64,000 bases of DNA from Larix kaempferi. Lineage: Eukaryota; Streptophyta; Pinopsida; Pinales; Pinaceae. A program made the translations under genes and the position numbers. Each line of letters starts with the position of its first letter. Within the stretch, counting starts at the first letter, position 1. This document shows, piece after piece, positions 1 through 11,602 of this stretch. The stretch covers positions 12,865,501 to 12,929,500 of the forward strand of contig BSBM01000826.1 of assembly GCA_027924585.1 (NCBI GenBank), written 5' to 3'. Below the pieces are notes generated by a model. That model was not told where the DNA came from. It saw only the letters and a program-made list of their open reading frames with translations, and ran no database searches.

Positions 1-2
1 AT

Positions 3-2426
3 CAGGTACAATCTCTTGGTGGCTATCATTATTATGTTACATTTATTGATGATGTAACTAGGAAAACTTGGGTTTATTGCATTAGATAGAAATCTGATGT
101 GTTTGCTACTTTTAAGAAGTGGAAAGCTTTGGTTGAAAATGAGACAGAGAAAAGGTTGAGGTGTCTCAGATCTGATAATGGAGGTGAGTACTGCGGCAAG
201 GAGTTTGATAGTTATTGTTCATACCATGAGATTCGTAGAGAGAAGACAATCCCAGGAACACCACAAGAAAATGGTGTGTCAGAAAGGATGAACAGAATGA
301 TCATGGAGCGTGCAAGGTGTATGATACTGCATGCAGGGTTGCCCTTACAGTTTTGTGCGGATGCTGTAAATATTGTTGTTTATTTAATAAATAGAGGACC
401 TTCAAGTGCTTTGGATGGTGGTATTCCAGAGGAGGCATGGATAGATAAAAAGGTAAACTACTCATTTTTTAGAACGTTTGGTTGTGAATCATTTGTCTAT
501 ATTGATAAAGAAAATATAACAAAGCTTGAAGCTAAATCCAAGAAATGTACCTTTATTGGATATGGGGTTGATGAATTTGGTTATCGCTTATGGGATTATG
601 AAAATAACAAAATCATCAGGAGTAGAGATGTGATATTCAATGAAAAGGTCATGTATAAAGATCAGTTGAAGGGAAAGAAACAAGAAAAGGAAACCACAGA
701 GTACACAATACTTGATGAAATTAAAGAAAATGAAGTTCCAAAGGTCCCAGAAAATCAAGAACAATAGCAAGTACCTGAAACTCCTGCAACTACAAGAAGA
801 TATACCAGGTTAAGTAGACTCCCTGAATGATACTCTCCTTCAATGTATTATTTGTTGATGACTGGTGCTGGTGAACCAGAATGTTATGAAGAAGCAATGT
901 AGGTGGAAACTAGAAAGAAGTAGGAGCAAGGCATGAATGAGGAGATGGACTCATTGGTACGAAACCAAACTTGGGATCTGGTTCAGTTGCCTACTGGTAA
1001 AAGAGCATTGCAGAACAAATGGATTTACAGGTTGAAGGAAGAAGAAGGAGGTAAGAAGCGGTACAAGGCCAGACTTGTTGTAAAGGGGTTTGCACAGAAG
1101 AAAGGCATTGATTTTGATGAAATATTTTCTCCTGTTGTTAAGATGACTTCAATTAGGACTATCTTAAGTCTAGTGGCAGGAGAAGATTTGCATCTTGAAC
1201 AGTTACATGTAAAAACAACCTTTTTCCATGGGGATTTGGAGGAAGAGACATATATGCAGCAGCCACAAGGGTATGAGGTCAAAGGTAAGGAGAACTTGGT
1301 ATGCAGGTTGAAAAAGAGTTTGTATGGCTTGAAGCAAGCTCCAAGGCAGTGGTATTTAAAATTTGACAGGTTTATGATAGAACAAGGTTATAGTAGATGT
1401 CATTCTAACCACTGTGTTTATTTCAAGAGGCTAGACAATGAAAGATATATTCTCTTGTTATTGTATTTGGATGACATGCTTGTTGCGGGGTCTAACATGC
1501 AGGATATAAATGTACTCAAAAGGAAGCTAGCTAATTCATTTGCGATGAAGGATTTGGGTGCTGCAAAGCAAATCTTTGGTATGAGAATAACAAGAGACAT
1601 GAAAAATCGCAAATTGACATTGTCTCAGTGTGAGTACATACAAAAGGTGTTGGAGAGGTTCAGAATGTAGAATGCAAAACCAGTTAGTACACCTTTGGCC
1701 AGCCATTTCAGTCTAAGTAAGGAAATGTGTCCCAAGACACAGGAAGAGACAGATTACATGTCCAAGATTCCCTATCAATCAGCAATTGGCAGTTTGATGT
1801 ATGCCATGGTGTGCACAAGACCAGATATTGCACATGCAATGGGAGTTGTGAGCAGATATATGAACAATCCAAGTAAAGAACATTGGAGGGTAGTACAGTG
1901 TATTCTCAGGTATTTGAGAGGTACCACCACTCAGGCATTATGTTTTGGAAGTTCAGACATTGTTCTACAGGGATATGTTGATGCAGATATGGCAAGTGAT
2001 AAGCATAATAGGAGGAGCACCACAGGGTATGTTTTTACTGCAAGTGGAACAATAGTAAGCTATATTTCGAAACTGCAGAGTGTTGTTGCACTGTCAACAA
2101 CGGAAGTAGAGTATGTTGCTATTACAGAGGCTAGTAAAGAGATGATTTGGTTGCAGAGGTTTATAGAGGAAGTGGGTAAGAAAAAGAAGGATAGCAGGTT
2201 GTATAGTGATAGCTAGAGTGCCATTCATCTTGCAAAGAACTCAACTTTCCATTCCAGGACTAAACATATACAGCTCAAGTACCATTTCATACGCTCTGTT
2301 ATGGAAGAAGAACTATTGAAGCTGGAAAAGATACATACTAGCCAAAATCCTGCAGACATGTTCAGAAAGGTAATGACCAGAGAGAAACTGAGTTCTTGCT
2401 CGCTTTTAGTTGGCCTTCTAGCATGA
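3..2426 (+). pseudogene. Copia-1 pol: integrase core, reverse transcriptase, RNase H (seven stop codons)
   Basis: This reading frame would cut and join cDNA into host DNA (integrase) and copy RNA to DNA (reverse transcriptase, RNase H). The integrase shows SDNGGEY and ENGVSERMNR with the catalytic Asp and Glu (about 170-290). The reverse transcriptase spans about 933-1650 and has YLDDMLVAG around 1465, where the YxDD catalytic pair is kept. The RNase H section (about 1695-2426) contains the LSTTEVEY and KHIQLKYHF signatures. Stops lie at 87 (TAG), 765 (TAG), 828 (TGA), 900 (TAG), 921 (TAG), 1668 (TAG) and 2214 (TAG). Each is one transition away from a sense codon (CAG, CGA or TGG), and the frame never shifts, so decay was by point mutation only. 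The start is outside the window. Confidence 0.92.
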
Positions 2427-2500
2427 AGGTGAAGAGAAGAAATTTTCCAAGTCCAAGTCTAGCAAGTGCAGCAGCAGTGGAGTTGTTGTGATCAGTCTCC

Positions 2501-2511
2501 AAGTGGGAGAT
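2501..2511 (+). promoter_or_regulatory. Copia-1 polypurine tract
   Basis: A purine-rich aagtgggagat lies directly before the LTR start TGTTGG, where plus-strand cDNA synthesis is primed in Copia elements. Confidence 0.7.
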
Positions 2512-3013
2512 TGTTGGTTGTGGAGCCAGATCTTCTAGTCTCATAGATGATATTGTCTTAGCCGTGCACCCCAGAGGAATGTACACTCATTCTGCATTTT
2601 TAGGGGTTTGGGGGCAACGCCCCTGAGAAAAAATTTTGGGGCTGTTTTTGCCAGCTGTTTTGTGGTCCTATGTTTTTGGGTATCCCTTTGTATTTTTTCC
2701 ATTGTATTTTCCCTATAAAAGAAAGACATTGTAATACGTCTAGGGTTGATGTATTAGGTTTTATGCATTGTAAAGATCTCTAAGATCAGGAGAGAGACTG
2801 TGAGACAGTGAAGAGGAAGTGTAGTGGTTGTGCTGCAGGTTGTATCCCTTCACCTTGCTGGACGGTAATAATAACAAGGACTGGCAAATTCAGTGTGGAC
2901 GTAGCCCAAGTTGGGGTGAACCATGATATATCTGTGTCTCTCTTGTAATGTGTGTGTGATTATATTTGCATTTCTATTTATTGTTATTGCTCTGCGATCC
3001 TGTTTTTCTAACA
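2512..3013 (+). repeat. Copia-1 3' LTR (502 bp)
   Basis: It begins TGTTGG directly after the polypurine tract and ends CTAACA, giving the TG...CA form with near-inverted ends. A TATA box (ctataaaag, about 2712-2720) marks the U3/R promoter. The Gypsy-1 pol sequence starts again at the next base, which fixes the right border independently. The left LTR is outside the window, so the two copies cannot be compared. Confidence 0.85.
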
Positions 3014-4489
3014 TATGGGAATTGGTAATGTGATGTACAATGATGTATTATTTGAGTGTCCCTTATCCATTTGACAAATCCTGCACCGTGCCACATACCT
3101 GGTTATATCCTTTTTCATCTTCAACCAGTACTATTTATATTTGATGAAGGCTAGTGTCTTATCCTTCCCAAAATGTCTTTCCAAGCCACTACTATGAAGT
3201 TCTATAATAATATTTTCTCCCGTAGAACCAATTGGAATGCATAGTTTTTTTCCTTTGAAGAGGTTTCGATCTTGCATAAAATATTCACCCTGACTGAAAT
3301 CCATGTTCCCAGCAAGTGGATTCTTCATCTGTTCCACAATCTCCCCAAAATCATTATCAAGTGCATAGAGATCCTTCAATGCAACAAAGCCAATTACTTT
3401 ATTTTCTATGGTTGTCAAAAGAATAGTGTGCTGACTCAAAGCATCTGCAAATTACTTATTTTTCCTTCTTGATTTGTGCTTCAGAACAAAGTTGTAGCCT
3501 TGTAAGAAAGAGACCCATTTTGAATGTCTGTTGTTCAATTTCGTTTTGGTGTTTATATACTTGAATGCAATGTTATTGGTAAATAACACAAAATCTTTTG
3601 GTACTAAATAATACCTCCAATCTCAGAATGCTTGCACAATTGCATAAAATTATACATGTGGAGTAGTTCTTTCTTACTTCATTCAACTTTTTGCGAAAAA
3701 ATGCAATTGGTCTACTTACTTGGCTAAGTACAACTCCAATACGTACATGTGAGGATTCACAGTTTACCTCAAACACTTTATCAAAATCTAGTAAGGCTAA
3801 TATGGGTGCCTCAGTTGCCTTCTTCTTTAGAAATTTGAAGCTTTCATCAGCTTCATTGGTCCACTTGAATGTCATGCCTTTGATGCAATATGTTATGGGT
3901 GCTACAATGCCACTAAAATTTCAAATAAACTTTCAGTAAAAGGTGCCCAACCCATGAAAATGTTTTACCTCTATTATGCTCCTAAGACTAGGCCACTCCA
4001 AAATTGCTCTACCCTTCTCTGAATCCATATTGACTCCTTCTGCTGAGATGAAAAAAACCTAGAAATACCAAACTTTCTTGAAGGAACCTACATTTCTTCA
4101 GGTTTGCATAAAGCTGATGTTTTCTCAACACATCCAATATAATATTTAAATGTTGCAAGTGATCTTCTTTGTTGTTACTAAAAACCAGAATGTCATCAAA
4201 ATAAATGACAACAAACTTACCAATATAAGGTTGAAGCACAGTATTCATCAACCGCATGAAGGTACTAGGTGCATTGGATAGCTTGAAAGGCATCACCATC
4301 CATTCATATAGTCCATCCCTAGTCTTGAAAGCATTTTTCCATTCATCCCCTTTTTGAACTCGGATTTGGTGGTATCGACTGTGCAAATCAATTTTACAAA
4401 ATAATTAGCTCTGTCTAGCAGAGCCAACATGTTGTCCAAGCATGGTATATGAAACCAATATTTGATGTTAATTTTATTGATTTCTCTAC
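3014..4489 (-). pseudogene. Gypsy-1 pol: reverse transcriptase C-part, RNase H and integrase zinc-binding domain
   Basis: Three decayed minus-strand pieces follow one another. At 4009-4484 is the reverse transcriptase palm with VVIYFDDILVFS (YFDD catalytic motif) and LSNAPSTFMRLMN. At 3573-3875 is the start of the Gypsy RNase H (RPIAFFRKKLNEVRKNYST). At 3020-3439 is the RNase H end running into the integrase H2C2 zinc finger, whose last cysteines read CRICQ near 3070. A one-base frameshift lies near 4395, and further shifts and stops separate the blocks. The piece ends where Copia-1 inserted at 3014. Confidence 0.85.
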
Positions 4490-5249
4490 TGTTAACACCC
4501 AAAAAGTGCTCACTACCTCATCTACCCCATTACATGACTCATTTGTCCATATTTCCTACCATATTTACCTCCAGAACCTTAAAATCCCATTTAAAAGCCT
4601 CCAAAAGGCCACAAAACCATTAAAAAAGCCTCCAAAAGGCCAAAAAAAACCCCTTTTTTCCCCCAAAATAATCCCAAATTCCTCCAAAATAGCAAAAACC
4701 CTCTAAAAAGGGAATAAAATATACAAAAAAAGAGGAAAAAGAGGGAAAAAAGAGGAAAACCCTTATACAGATGACCTAAACCATATGGTTCCCAAAACCA
4801 TGGGTCAACACTCCACCACTAAAAACCTATAAATAGGTGATGGAGGCCCCTCATTTCATATCCACAGTCAAATACACCCTTACTCTGCCAAAATCACTCT
4901 TGAAACCCGAGCTCACCCTTGAGCTACTTTCACCCTTGAGTGCCCCTTTTGGCCCATTTCCAACCCTTTGGAGAAAGAGAAGGAGCAAAGCTGGAGTTTG
5001 GAGCAACCCTCTTGGACTATTGCAAGAACTTCACCAACCTCTACACCTGAGGTAAAATTTTAATACAAAAAAAGAAAGAAAGATCTTCACCATATTTCCA
5101 TGTTTTGTTATGTTTATTAATGCTCATGCTAGTTTAGAATTCGTATTGTTTTATTACTTTAATTTACTGTTTATTGAACTGCTACTAAGGAGTCCATTCT
5201 CCTTAGTAGGTTCTCATTTGCACAAGCTAGGGTGAAAACCCTAGCTACA
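4490..5249 (+). repeat. Solo LTR (760 bp) inserted in the Gypsy-1 reverse transcriptase
   Basis: The segment starts TGTTAACACC, ends TAGCTACA and is flanked by the direct repeat tctac (4485-4489 and 5250-5254). A TATA box, ctataaatagg, lies at 4827-4837 on the plus strand. No coding sequence is present, so this is a single LTR left by recombination between the two LTRs of a former element. Removing it with one tctac makes the Gypsy-1 reverse transcriptase continue in frame through the conserved DSR...INKI region. I cannot tell from the window whether it belonged to a Copia or Gypsy family. Confidence 0.88.
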
Positions 5250-5254
5250 TCTAC

Positions 5255-6235
5255 TATCTATGCACATCCTCCACATATCTTGTTTTGGAGTGAACAATGC
5301 TGGTATGACACAGGGACTTGTGCTTTCTCTTAGCATACCTTTCTTTATAAGCTCGGTTACTTGCTCGTTGAGCTCTGCATGTTGTGTAGGACTCATCCTA
5401 TAGGATTCCTAATTAGGTAAATATGTTCTTGGGATTAGATCAATGTGATGTTGAATATCCCTCTTCGATGGAAGACCACTAGGTAGTTCATCATGGATTT
5501 AACATCAACATATTCTTCTAGTACCTTGGCCACTTCAATAAGTATTGGTATGTCTACCTTGACTCCTTTTTGCACTATTAATGCATAGCAGAATCTAGTT
5601 TCCTTAATTTCCTTAAGAAGATCTCTTTCTGACAACATATTCTCAGCTTTCTCTTCATCCTTAAGGGGAAATACGACAACTTTTGATCCATCCTTCCAAA
5701 AGTGTAGGTATTATTTTCTCCATCATGCATGAATTTTCCATCATATCACCAAGGCCTCCCCAATAAAAGATGGCATGCATCCATCGGAATGACATCACAC
5801 CATATTTCATCTGTATAAGTCTTACCGACGGAAAACTTGATCAAACATCTTTTATTAATGGTGACTTCATTCCCTTTTTTTAACCATGCAATTTGGTAAG
5901 GATGGGGATATGTTTCACAACGTAATTTCAACTTAACTACCATCTCTAAACCATATTTTCACAACTTCCACTATCAACAATAACTTGACATACCTTTCCC
6001 ACAGAAGTGCACCTGGTTCAAAAAATATTTGTCCATAGCCACGAATCTTCATTGTTGCTATGTTGTCTTTTCTCTTTCCCGAGAATAACCATTGACCTCC
6101 GCACCATTAGATTATCCCCCATATCAGGTGGGACTTTAGATTCAGCTCCTTCTTCTTCATTCTCAGCCTGGACCGAGTTTAAGATAGTTTTTTGTCCTTG
6201 ATTTAGCTCTTGCATGTTATAAATGTGGCATTCAA
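5255..6235 (-). pseudogene. Gypsy-1 protease and N-terminal reverse transcriptase
   Basis: On the minus strand 5746-5943 encodes the end of the aspartic protease domain, finishing MDACHLLLGRPW, the usual last strand of the Gypsy protease. 5435-5638 gives the linker to reverse transcriptase, and 5255-5434 continues with YRMSP and the ELNEQVTELIKKG segment that opens the reverse transcriptase. 6018-6215 lies between gag and protease. Several stops and frame changes are present. The protease active-site Asp region lies near 5945-6010, where the frame is disturbed. Confidence 0.75.
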
Positions 6236-6985
6236 ATGCTCAATGGCTCTCTACACCACACCTAAAACACATATAAGGTCTTCCTCTTCGACCATCGTAA
6301 CCTCTATCCCTATAAAATCCTCTTCCTTGTGGTTGATTCAAGTTATCTTGTCGAGCATATTCTGCTTTCTCAGCTCCTTGGGATGATTCGCCTCTGCCAT
6401 AGTTAAAACCACCTCGTGAGGAAGACAAGGTACCCTTCCTTTCCCCTCTATTCCTTTGAGTAAGTTGTTGGTTTTACTTTTCCTCATCTTTTAAGGCTAA
6501 TTGGTATGCCTCTTCCATGCTGTGAACCCTATGCTTGCTCAATTCATCTTGAATATAAAATTTCAAGCAATTCACATACGTTGCAACCAGTTGCCCATCA
6601 ATTTCATGGTGATCCACAAGAATGAACAATTGATAAAACTCATGTGTGAGATCCCCCACAGTGGATAGGTTTTGATTTAAGTTATGAAATCTGTAAAAAG
6701 GGTTTGTGCTTAGTCTAAAGGCAAAAACAATTCTCCCAATTTTTTCTCCATCTTATTCCAAGTCTTAATTTTGTCTTTTCACTTTTTTGTTCTTTCCTTA
6801 TGTACATGATCCCGCCAGATCATGACATGACCCTTCAACTTGGTGCATGCAAATTTCACCTTCTTTTCCTCTGTCATATGCTTCCATTCAAAAATATTTC
6901 CATGGTGTTCATACAATCTATTAACTCCTCTGGTTTAAGACTCCTTGCATATTCTGAAACTTCTATTTTGATCCCATCATTCCTC
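6236..6985 (-). pseudogene. Gypsy-1 gag, C-terminal part with zinc knuckle
   Basis: The reading on the minus strand gives a Gag capsid part (LVATYVNCLKFYIQDELSK, about 6560-6600), an Arg/Gly-rich stretch, then a zinc knuckle beginning CFRCGVESH near 6245 (C-X2-C-X4-H). The next codon is TGA, and the final cysteine follows four codons after the His. Gag would form the particle and bind RNA. The left end of this piece on the coding strand is cut by Copia-2 at 6985/6986 and continues at 13105. Several frame changes occur between 6440 and 6985. Confidence 0.75.
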
Positions 6986-7443
6986 TGTTCGGGTACGCAG
7001 GGTACTCCCAAAAGACCGAACACCTAGAGAAACCACTTCACACAAACAGATCACAAATCGATACACCAATTTTTTTATGTGGTTTAAACCCTCGAGAGGG
7101 AAACACTGCACGGCCCCGGCCAAATAGCTTCTATGGAGCAATTTATTATGCAAATAAAGAAAGTTACAAATGAGCTTCTCATAATCGATCAACTAGACAG
7201 TGACCCTCCATGCTCTTTAAATAGAGATCATGGACCAATCGGGTGTTAAACCATGGATCAAGGTTAGGTATGATCTAAGAGAAGTTGATCTGTCGAATCA
7301 CTCTATGTCTAGAACATATCGTGACCGTCGGATTAAATATTTACAAATGCATACTAATGCATACTAAAAAAACACACTTTTCCTAATGGATATATTACAC
7401 AAGTTGATCTTAACTAACTCCTAAGTGTCTAAATGTCCTAACA
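6986..7443 (-). repeat. Copia-2 3' LTR (458 bp)
   Basis: It reads TGTTCGGG at its left end and CCTAACA at its right end, so on the coding strand the LTR begins TGTTAGG and ends CCGAACA. It pairs along its whole length with 12657-13104. It carries an extra 10 bp near 7355-7370, where atgcatacta is tandemly doubled, which is absent in the other LTR. Confidence 0.95.
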
Positions 7444-7454
7444 TCCCCCCTTAA
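7444..7454 (-). promoter_or_regulatory. Copia-2 polypurine tract
   Basis: On the coding strand AAGGGGGGA lies directly upstream of the 3' LTR start TGTTAGG. Confidence 0.85.
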
Positions 7455-7566
7455 GAACAACTTGGGATAGGATTGAAGGATTTACAAAGTGACACTATTA
7501 GGAGAAGGAAGGAGGCATTAGAGCCTATCCCCCCTTAATGACAAGTTCATGAACTCCTAACATAGA

Positions 7567-10500
7567 TCAAACTTTAGAAAACTTCACTTTTGTAAGAGAC
7601 TTGGTGAAGATGTCTGCAACTTTATCATCTGTAGGACAAAATAGCACTTCAAGAACACGATCATGAACAAGATTTCTGATGAATTGTATATGTAGCTCAA
7701 TGTGTTTGTTGTGTTGATGTAGGAACTGATCTTTGGCAAGCTTGATGGCACTTTGATTGTCACACCAAAGTGGAGTAGGTTGCTGCTACTCGAATCAAAA
7801 CTCTGAAAGGACTTGTCGAAGCCATAAAGCTTCCTAACTGGCATTAACTACAGCTCGATATTCTGCCTCTGTTGAAGAAAGAGCAAGAGCTTGTTGTTTC
7901 TTGCAAGCCCAAGTGAAAGGTCCAAATCCCAGACTGAAAACATAACCTACAGTAGACTTTTGATCATCAGGATCGCCGGCCCAATCTCAATCAGTGAAAC
8001 CAACCAACAAAGGTTTCCCCCCTGTACTGTAATGAATCCCAAATTGAATTGTACCTCGAATATATCGAAGTATTATTTTAACTGATTTCCAGTGACTTTC
8101 ATGAGGTGTTTGCATATAACGGGCAACATGACCAACGACAAAGGAAAGGTCAAGACAGGAATGAGTCAAGTATAAGAGACTACCAACAAGCTGACGATAC
8201 AAGGTGGAATCTACTTCAGGTGAAGTACAAGTGGTAGAAAGTTTGACTCCAAACTAGAAGGGAGAAGGAGCAGGTGTACAATCTTCCATGTGAGAGCGAC
8301 GAAGAAGGTCACAAGAATACTTAGACTGAGAAAGAAAGATTCCTTCTTTGGTTTGCAGGACTTGGAGACCAAGAAAATAATGTAAATGTCCTAAGTATGA
8401 CATTTCAAAATTTTGCTTAAGACTGGACTTCACATGGGTTATATGCTTAGGGTCACTACTAGTAAGAATAAGGTCATCAACATATAGAACAAGTATGATG
8501 AGATGGTTTTCTACTTTCTTGGTATAGACATTGGGGTCAGAATGGCATCTAGAAAAATCAGTGTCAAGGAGAAAGCTATCCATTTTGGCATACCAAACTC
8601 TAGGAGCTTGCTTAAGGCCATAAAGGATTTATTAAGGTGGCAGACAAGGCTAGAGGTATTCTGAACATATCCAGGAGGTTGTTCCATGTAAATTTCCTCC
8701 TGTAAATCACCATGTAAGAAGGCAGACTTGACATCCATTTGATGGACTTCCCAGTTGTGTAAGGATGCAAGGGAAAGAACAAGGCGGATGGAGTTTATTT
8801 TTGCGACAGGAGCAAAGGTTTCATTGTAGTCAATCCCTTCAAGTTGGGAAAAACCTTTGGCAACTAACCTTGCCTTAAGTCTTTCAACACTTCCATCTGA
8901 TGCATACTTAGTTCTGTAGACCCATTTACATCTGACAAGTTTTCTTCTTTTTGAAAGAGGTACAAGATCCCAAGTATCGTTCACCATTAAGGAACGATAT
9001 TCTTCATCCATAGTTGCATCCCAATCTGGATTTCTTGAATCTTTTGCAAAGGTTTCTAGATCATGATTCTCAGAAACTTGAGCCAAAAGAGAATATGCTC
9101 GCTGAAACTGAGAATTTGTTTGACGTTGATCTCGAGGATCACCTGCGAGATCACCAGCTGCTTCACATGTTGAACAAACCCATTGAGGAAGCACTTGTGC
9201 TGGTGCAATTGGAGGAACATGAGCAGGCAGAGGTGGATTTTCATCCTCACTATCATCATCAGAAACTGGAGTTGGAAACCTGTCAAGGAAGTTGGAAGAA
9301 GAAGAAGAAGGCACAATCGCCGAATCAGGCTCACAGGCCAAAGATGGCACAATCACCGAGTTAGGCTCGCAGGCCAAGATATTTTCATCAAATTTAACAT
9401 CTCTTCTAATGATTACATCATGAGAATGTGGTTGAAGAAGTCTATAACCTTTTACATATTTAGAATATCCAACAAATATGCACTTTTCACTTTTAGGCTG
9501 CAATGCTTTTTGTTTTTTATCCGGAATGTGAGCCCATGCTTCACTACCAAACACACAAAAGTGACTTACATCTGGTTTAATTTTATTCCATGCTTCTTCC
9601 GGTGTGATACCTTGTAATGTTTTAGTGGGGGTGAGATTAACTATGTAATTTGCACAATTAATGGCTTCAGCCCAAATTTGTAGACTTATTCCCTTAGATT
9701 GGATCATACAATTAGCCATTTCTTTTAAAGTGCGGTTCTTCCATTCAGCTACACCATTTTTTTGTGGTGTATATGGAACAGTGTGTTGTTGTTGGATTCC
9801 TTGTTCAGTGCAGAAAGTAGTGAACCTTTTGTTAACATATTCTCCTCCATTGTTAGATCTTAACTTAATAATTTGATGACCAAATTGTTTTTCAACAAGG
9901 GCCTTGTAGGCCAAGAACATTTTAAATACTTCGCTCTTAAGTTTTAGGAAATAAACCCAAGTGCGTCTGGTGTAATCATCAATGAAAGTTAATAAATATT
10001 TGAAACCATAAAAGGAAGTAGATGGAAGAGGACCACACAAGTCATTATGCACAAGCTCCAAGGGAACTGAGGTGTGCCAAGAGGCACATTTGTCAAAACT
10101 GTCCCGATGATGTTTTTCGAGTACACAATCAGAACAAACACCATCCCTGCAAGATACCATTGGAAGACCTATCACCATATTGTCTTTACATATTTGTTAC
10201 AATGAGTGATAATTTAAGTGACCAAATCGCTCATGCCAAAGTTTGCTCAAGTTATCACTATGAGCAACAAAAACTGAAGGAAAAGGTGATGACCCAAAGT
10301 TGTTAAACTTGTACAACCTGGTAATATCATCAATAATTCCGGTAGCTAGGACCTGTTGAGAATATTTAAAATCCTTGATTACAACTTGGTGAGGTGTAAA
10401 CGTCACAGTTTTACCTTCACCAGAATGAGTGATTTGATAGACTGATAACAAATTGCAGGAAATTCTTGGAACACATAGTACATCACTGAAATGACCATTA

Positions 10501-10779
10501 TCTACTAGAACTGTTCCAGCTCCTACAACACTTAGAGATCTATCATCACCAACAAATATTTGTTTGGTGTTAAATTCATGCATAGTAGAAAAGATGGCTT
10601 GATCCTTAGCTATATGATAAGATGCTCTAGAATCAATGAGCCATCCATTTGAAGTAGAAGAAGAAGATGCATTATAAGAATAACCAGAAGCACAAAGTGC
10701 ATGTCCGTGAGAGGTAGATTCTGAAGGCGAATCTAGGCTGATGTGGTGCTTCTTCATTGCTACTTCCAAGGCTGCCATC
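7567..10779 (-). pseudogene. Copia-2 pol: protease, integrase, reverse transcriptase, RNase H
   Basis: The minus-strand reading runs from protease (10778 down) through integrase (about 10230-9400) to reverse transcriptase (about 9060-8250) and RNase H (to the TGA at 7567-7569). The protease motif is LIDSRASYH, so the Gly of the catalytic D-S-G is Arg (10626-10634). In integrase the second catalytic Asp is Asn (LRSNNGGEY near 9860), while the Glu of GVAEWKNRT is kept. Reverse transcriptase shows LYVDDLILTS. A TAA (CAA to TAA) lies at 10197. A one-base loss near 8620, at LNKS, shifts the frame for the rest of reverse transcriptase and RNase H, where two more stops lie (one at 7987). RNase H has SSTEAEY and CDNQSAIKL. 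The product is non-functional. Confidence 0.9.
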
Positions 10780-11602
10780 TTCTTGAAACACTTAGATTCA
10801 TCATGATTATCTTTCCCGCAATAGTTGCAATGATGCTCAATCTTCTTGCCTTTTGGATTGGATTCTTTGTCATTTTTTAAAGAAGGAGCTCATTGAGAGG
10901 GTTTGGGACCCTTGTTTGACTTATTATTGCGAAAAGTTTATTTCTTGGTAGGCTTGGAATTTTCTTTCTGTTGGGACAATAAGGCTTCCCAGATGTATCT
11001 GCATTGTTAATTATTCCAATATGGATGAGCTTATCTTGCTCTCTAATCAAGGAATCACAAAAGGATTCAAGACTAGGCTCTTGATAGCTAGTTACATTCA
11101 AGGATTCTTTCATGGAGTAAAATGTAGATACAAAAAAAGAATATGTAGGTCCAAGTTTGGAAAGAATATGATAAATGCATTGTTTGTCTTCACTCTTAAT
11201 CTTGCATTCTTCACATAAGAGTTTAAGAGTTTTGTACTTAGATAAATAATCTTGTATGCATGAAAAATCACTTGGATTTAAAGAAATCAACTCATTTTCG
11301 AGTTGGTGACCTCGAATTTCATTGTGTTTACCAAACACAGATTCCAACTTGTCCCAAGAAGCATCAGGTTCATCAATTCCAGATATGTGGAATCGCAAAT
11401 CAGTAGAGATTGACATCCCAATCAATCCACAAGCTTTGTCACATCTATTTTCCTATTTTATTTTCTTGTCATCATCAGTTGGTTCTGTTTCTTTCCCGGA
11501 AGTAATTCTGAAAAGTCCCCTACTTCGTAGAACATCCTCCATACGAGATTTCTATGAGAAATAGTTGGAACTGGTAAGTAGAATATCAAAAGGGGTGGCC
11601 AT
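10780..11602 (-). pseudogene. Copia-2 gag with zinc knuckle
   Basis: The start ATG is at 11602 on the minus strand (MATPFDILL). Two TAG stops follow early, after NYFS and after DDDKKIK. The body at 10990-11425 has the usual Copia Gag helices (SWDKLESVFGKHNEIRG, SKYKTLKLLCEECK). Near 10991 the frame slips, and the following part carries a TAA and a TGA. The zinc knuckle CNYCGKDNHDESKC (C-X2-C-X4-H-X4-C) is at about 10797-10840 in the same frame as pol. Gag would package the element RNA in cytoplasmic particles. Confidence 0.85.

Larger units (their letters stand above)
1..3013 (+). mobile_element. Copia-1: 3' half of a Ty1/copia LTR retrotransposon (5' end outside window)
   Basis: The order integrase, reverse transcriptase, RNase H, 3' LTR is that of Ty1/copia. 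The 5' LTR, gag and protease lie left of the window. The element sits inside the integrase zinc-finger end of the minus-strand Gypsy-1, whose coding sequence begins again directly at 3014. The 5 bases after the LTR (tatgg, 3014-3018) should be one copy of the target duplication; the other copy is out of view. The whole visible pol is in one frame without indels but has seven stops, so the copy is dead. Confidence 0.93.

Noticed and set aside
1025-1282. Minus-strand frame of 85 codons within Copia-1
   Set aside because: It is the complement of the conserved reverse transcriptase and carries no signal of its own.
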